A DNA stretch of 64,000 bases. Origin: an uncultured Bacteroidia bacterium (GTDB taxonomy: Bacteria > Bacteroidota > Bacteroidia > Bacteroidales > Prolixibacteraceae). The stretch covers positions 42,548 to 106,547 of the forward strand of contig CAIVGL010000126.1 in the NCBI GenBank assembly GCA_903905505.1, written 5' to 3'. The notes beneath the pieces were generated by a model. It did no database searches. It was not told the DNA's origin and was given only the letters and a program-made list of their open reading frames with translations. A program made the position numbers and the translations under genes. Below, piece after piece: positions 61,888 to 64,000 of this stretch. Numbering within the stretch: the stretch's first letter is position 1; every line of letters starts with the position of its first letter.

Positions 61888-61932
61888 TTTTTAAACAGCC
61901 CTCAATAGACTCTATTTTGGGCTGTTTAAAAA
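61888..61932 (+). terminator. Hairpin between SGBP and GH16 genes
   Basis: TTTTTAAACAGCCC (61888-61901) pairs with GGGCTGTTTAAAAA (61919-61932). It starts 4 bases after the stop codon. No T-run follows on the plus strand, so it may be a partial terminator or an mRNA-processing/stability element rather than a full stop. Confidence 0.5.
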
Positions 61933-62118
61933 TATACTTCAATTAAATTGGAATTTATTTCACTACGTAGTGTGCAATTTGTTTTTCGATAAAAACAGAC
62001 GAAACGGCGGTTGGAATTTTCTTCCTAGAGAACCTATTTTGCCTTTTAATAAATCAACAAATAGCCGATCAGCTTAAGAGATTGGTTGGTTATTTTTTAA
62101 TCTGTTGGACTTTGTAAT

Positions 62119-63318
62119 ATGAATAATTTCAGGATTTTTCTTTTTCCTTTATTCTTATTTCTTTTTTATTGTTGCAGTAAATCTAATAATTCAGCTCCTG
62201 TGCCTCCTCTGGTGTCCTCTACCTTAACAATCGTAGATGTGATACAACCTAGGAATAGTAAGACAGTGGCATCATTCCGTTTTTATGTGAATGTATCACC
62301 AGTTAATCCGAAGGATATAAAGGTGAATTACACCACCAAAGATGGTAGCGCAATTGCTGGAAAGGACTATCTTGCCTCCTCGGGAACTTTAACTATTGCT
62401 GCGAATAAAAGCTTTGCATTCATCGACGTGAATGTTACGGCCGATAGTTTACGACAAGCTGAGCTGACCTTTTCGCTTGAATTAAGCGCTCCGGTCAATG
62501 CGACATTAGTAGCAACAGGAAAGGCTACCGCCACAATTCAGAACGATGGGACCTATTTGCCGACTGATAATACCGGCTATACAACACCATTGTCTTATTC
62601 CGGTTATACGCTGGTTTGGAGTGATGAATTTTCCGGGACAAATCTAGACGCTGCAGTTTGGAATCAGGAAATTGGAAATGGAGCTAATGGATGGGGCAAC
62701 CACGAATTGGAATATTACACCAATAGTACAAAAAATTCATTCCTGTCAAATGGGAACCTAATTATTGAAGCCCGAAAAGAGGCCATCCAAGGTTTTAACT
62801 ACTCATCTGCTAGGTTGACAACTCAAAATAAAAAGAGTTTCAAATATGGAAGAATTGATATCAGAGCAAAATTGCCAGTAGCTAAAGGGATGTGGCCTGC
62901 CTTGTGGATGCTGGGAAGTAATATCACATCTGTCTCTTGGCCCGCTTGTGGCGAAATAGATATCATGGAATTGGTTGGTTCTGCTCCCTCAAATGTTAAG
63001 GCAACCTTACATTGGAAAGATGGTGCAGGAAATCATGCATCAAAAGGCGCTGACTACACTCTTTCTGGAGGTAATTTCTCACAGCAATTTCATGTCTTCA
63101 GTATCGTCTGGGTTAAGGATATGGTTAAATGTTATGTCGACGATCATTTAACTGCTACAGTAACAAGTGCTGATTTGGGTGCGGTGTCGAATCCATTTAA
63201 TGCCGATCAGTTTTTTATTTTTAATGTTGCCACTGGAGGGGATTGGCCTGGTCCGCCAGATGCTTCCACTACGTTTCCGCAACAAATGTTTGTCGATTAT
63301 GTAAGGGTCTTTCAATAA
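62119..63318 (+). CDS. GH16 endo-beta-glucanase lipoprotein with Calx-beta domain
   Basis: This 399-residue lipoprotein has signal MNNFRIFLFPLFLFLFYCC. A Calx-beta domain (about 35-140) contains VNYTTKDGSAIAGKDYLASSG. The GH16 domain begins TLVWSDEFSGTNLDAAVWN and has the catalytic GEIDIMELVG with nucleophile E279, helper D281 and acid/base E284, plus MWPALWMLG and FVDYVRVFQ. The insert-Met (M283) form EIDIME is typical of laminarinases and lichenases. It cleaves beta-1,3- or mixed-linkage glucans at the cell surface. Confidence 0.94.
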   Translation: MNNFRIFLFPLFLFLFYCCSKSNNSAPVPPLVSSTLTIVDVIQPRNSKTVASFRFYVNVSPVNPKDIKVNYTTKDGSAIAGKDYLASSGTLTIAANKSFAFIDVNVTADSLRQAELTFSLELSAPVNATLVATGKATATIQNDGTYLPTDNTGYTTPLSYSGYTLVWSDEFSGTNLDAAVWNQEIGNGANGWGNHELEYYTNSTKNSFLSNGNLIIEARKEAIQGFNYSSARLTTQNKKSFKYGRIDIRAKLPVAKGMWPALWMLGSNITSVSWPACGEIDIMELVGSAPSNVKATLHWKDGAGNHASKGADYTLSGGNFSQQFHVFSIVWVKDMVKCYVDDHLTATVTSADLGAVSNPFNADQFFIFNVATGGDWPGPPDASTTFPQQMFVDYVRVFQ

Positions 63319-63371
63319 CAATTTGCATTTGTAAAGGCTTACTAGAATTTAATTTACACTAAAAAAATTGT

Positions 63372-64000
63372 ATGCTTAATAAGCACATCAGATATTTTTT
63401 CGTTCTCACATCTATTCTTTTTTGTTTTTCTCTAGCCTTAAACGCTGAGCAACAAGAATATTCAAAACGTATTGTTGTCGCTCATCGCGGAGCCTGGAAA
63501 ACAAATAATCTCCCAGAGAACTCTATCGCATCGCTTAAGCAAGCTATTGCACTTGGAATTGTTGGGTCTGAATTTGATGTTCGAATGACTGCTGATGACT
63601 CTTTAGTCATTAATCATGATGCCTCATTTCATAATCTGGAGATTGAGAAATCAAAATATGCTCAACTTTCAGCTTTCTCTCTTTCAAATGGAGAAAAACT
63701 TCCTACCCTACGATCCTATGTTTTGGCTGGATTAACGCCAAAAAACAAAACTAAATTAGTTTGTGAAATTAAACCTTCCGAAATTAGTCGAGAACGCAGT
63801 CTGGTAATAGCTCAAAGAGTAGTCTCATTAATTCAAGCTTTGAAAGCGCAAGATAAGGTGGTCTATATAAGTTTTGAATATGCGATCTTAAAACGTGTTT
63901 TAGAACTTAATCCAAAAGCAAATACCCAATACCTATATGGTGACAAAACGCCTGCTGAACTAAAGGCAGATGGAATAAAAGGGCTTGACTATAATCTTTC
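63372..64000 (+). CDS. Glycerophosphodiester phosphodiesterase (3' end cut by window)
   Basis: About 209 codons from ATG 63372 are present. A signal peptide (MLNKHIRYFFVLTSILFCFS) is followed by the GDPD hallmark IVVAHRGAW with H38. ENSIASLKQAI precedes the metal and acid residues E67 and D69 (GSEFDVRM) and the second catalytic H82 in VINHD. It hydrolyses deacylated phospholipids to glycerol 3-phosphate and alcohol in the periplasm. It lies 53 bases after the GH16 gene, so it may be the last known member of the operon, but a glycan role is not evident. The C-terminus lies beyond base 64000. Confidence 0.9.
   Translation, partial: MLNKHIRYFFVLTSILFCFSLALNAEQQEYSKRIVVAHRGAWKTNNLPENSIASLKQAIALGIVGSEFDVRMTADDSLVINHDASFHNLEIEKSKYAQLSAFSLSNGEKLPTLRSYVLAGLTPKNKTKLVCEIKPSEISRERSLVIAQRVVSLIQALKAQDKVVYISFEYAILKRVLELNPKANTQYLYGDKTPAELKADGIKGLDYNL

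Overview
The window looks like chromosomal DNA of a Bacteroidota bacterium, most likely an anaerobic or facultative polysaccharide degrader of the Bacteroidales/Marinilabiliales type. The reasons are a SusC/SusD pair, promoters with the Bacteroidota -7 box TAnnTTTG, families largely confined to this phylum (DUF4831, DUF4268, DUF4337, DUF5777-like barrels), an alpha-oxoamine synthase of the sphingolipid/sulfonolipid class, an [FeFe]-hydrogenase maturation GTPase and many multihaem cytochromes. The species cannot be fixed from sequence alone. Both ends cut through genes: an Old Yellow Enzyme homologue on the left and a glycerophosphodiester phosphodiesterase on the right.

1-16 kb: deoxysugar-glycan enzymes (a GH78 rhamnosidase, two GH29 fucosidases, a Gfo/Idh/MocA oxidoreductase and a sugar-isomerase-like TIM barrel) interspersed with housekeeping genes (ettA, corA, thioredoxin, cold-shock protein) and small Bacteroidota proteins of unknown role. 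16-24.4 kb: a dense minus-strand respiratory region with about 23 predicted c-haem sites: a heptahaem NapC/NirT-type quinol dehydrogenase, two near-identical monohaem cytochromes, a cytochrome b overlapping a membrane-anchored heptahaem cytochrome, an outer-membrane beta-barrel candidate, a monohaem lipoprotein, a hexahaem lipoprotein with collagen-like triplets, and a Crp/Fnr regulator with a cysteine-rich N-terminus. Together they could carry electrons from the quinone pool across the periplasm to the cell surface. This is the most interesting region.

24.8-29.7 kb: a second GH78 enzyme convergent with a Tat-exported Gfo/Idh/MocA protein, a tRNA-Pro(GGG), and a gene-free 400-base patch of nested palindromes with a 51-base period. 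29.7-41.2 kb: conserved housekeeping genes: trxB, the string rsfS-ftsH-DUF2007-cdsA-psd-pssA that ends beside the oxoamine synthase (envelope lipid synthesis with membrane proteolysis), birA, pyrE, coaD and a thioredoxin-fold protein without CXXC. 41.3-53 kb: hydF, a cysteine hydrolase, a SEC-C protein, a secreted HYC-motif protein with an HMA metal-binding protein, a POT peptide transporter, bifunctional nnr, an MFS carrier and pepD.

53-64 kb: a glucan-utilisation locus. A membrane-spanning propeller/Y_Y_Y regulator with a C-terminal HTH precedes susC, susD, a surface PKD-type lipoprotein, a GH16 endoglucanase lipoprotein with a Calx-beta domain, and the start of a secreted GDPD. Several start codons were moved inward from the longest reading frame because a promoter, a signal peptide or the upstream stop codon requires it.
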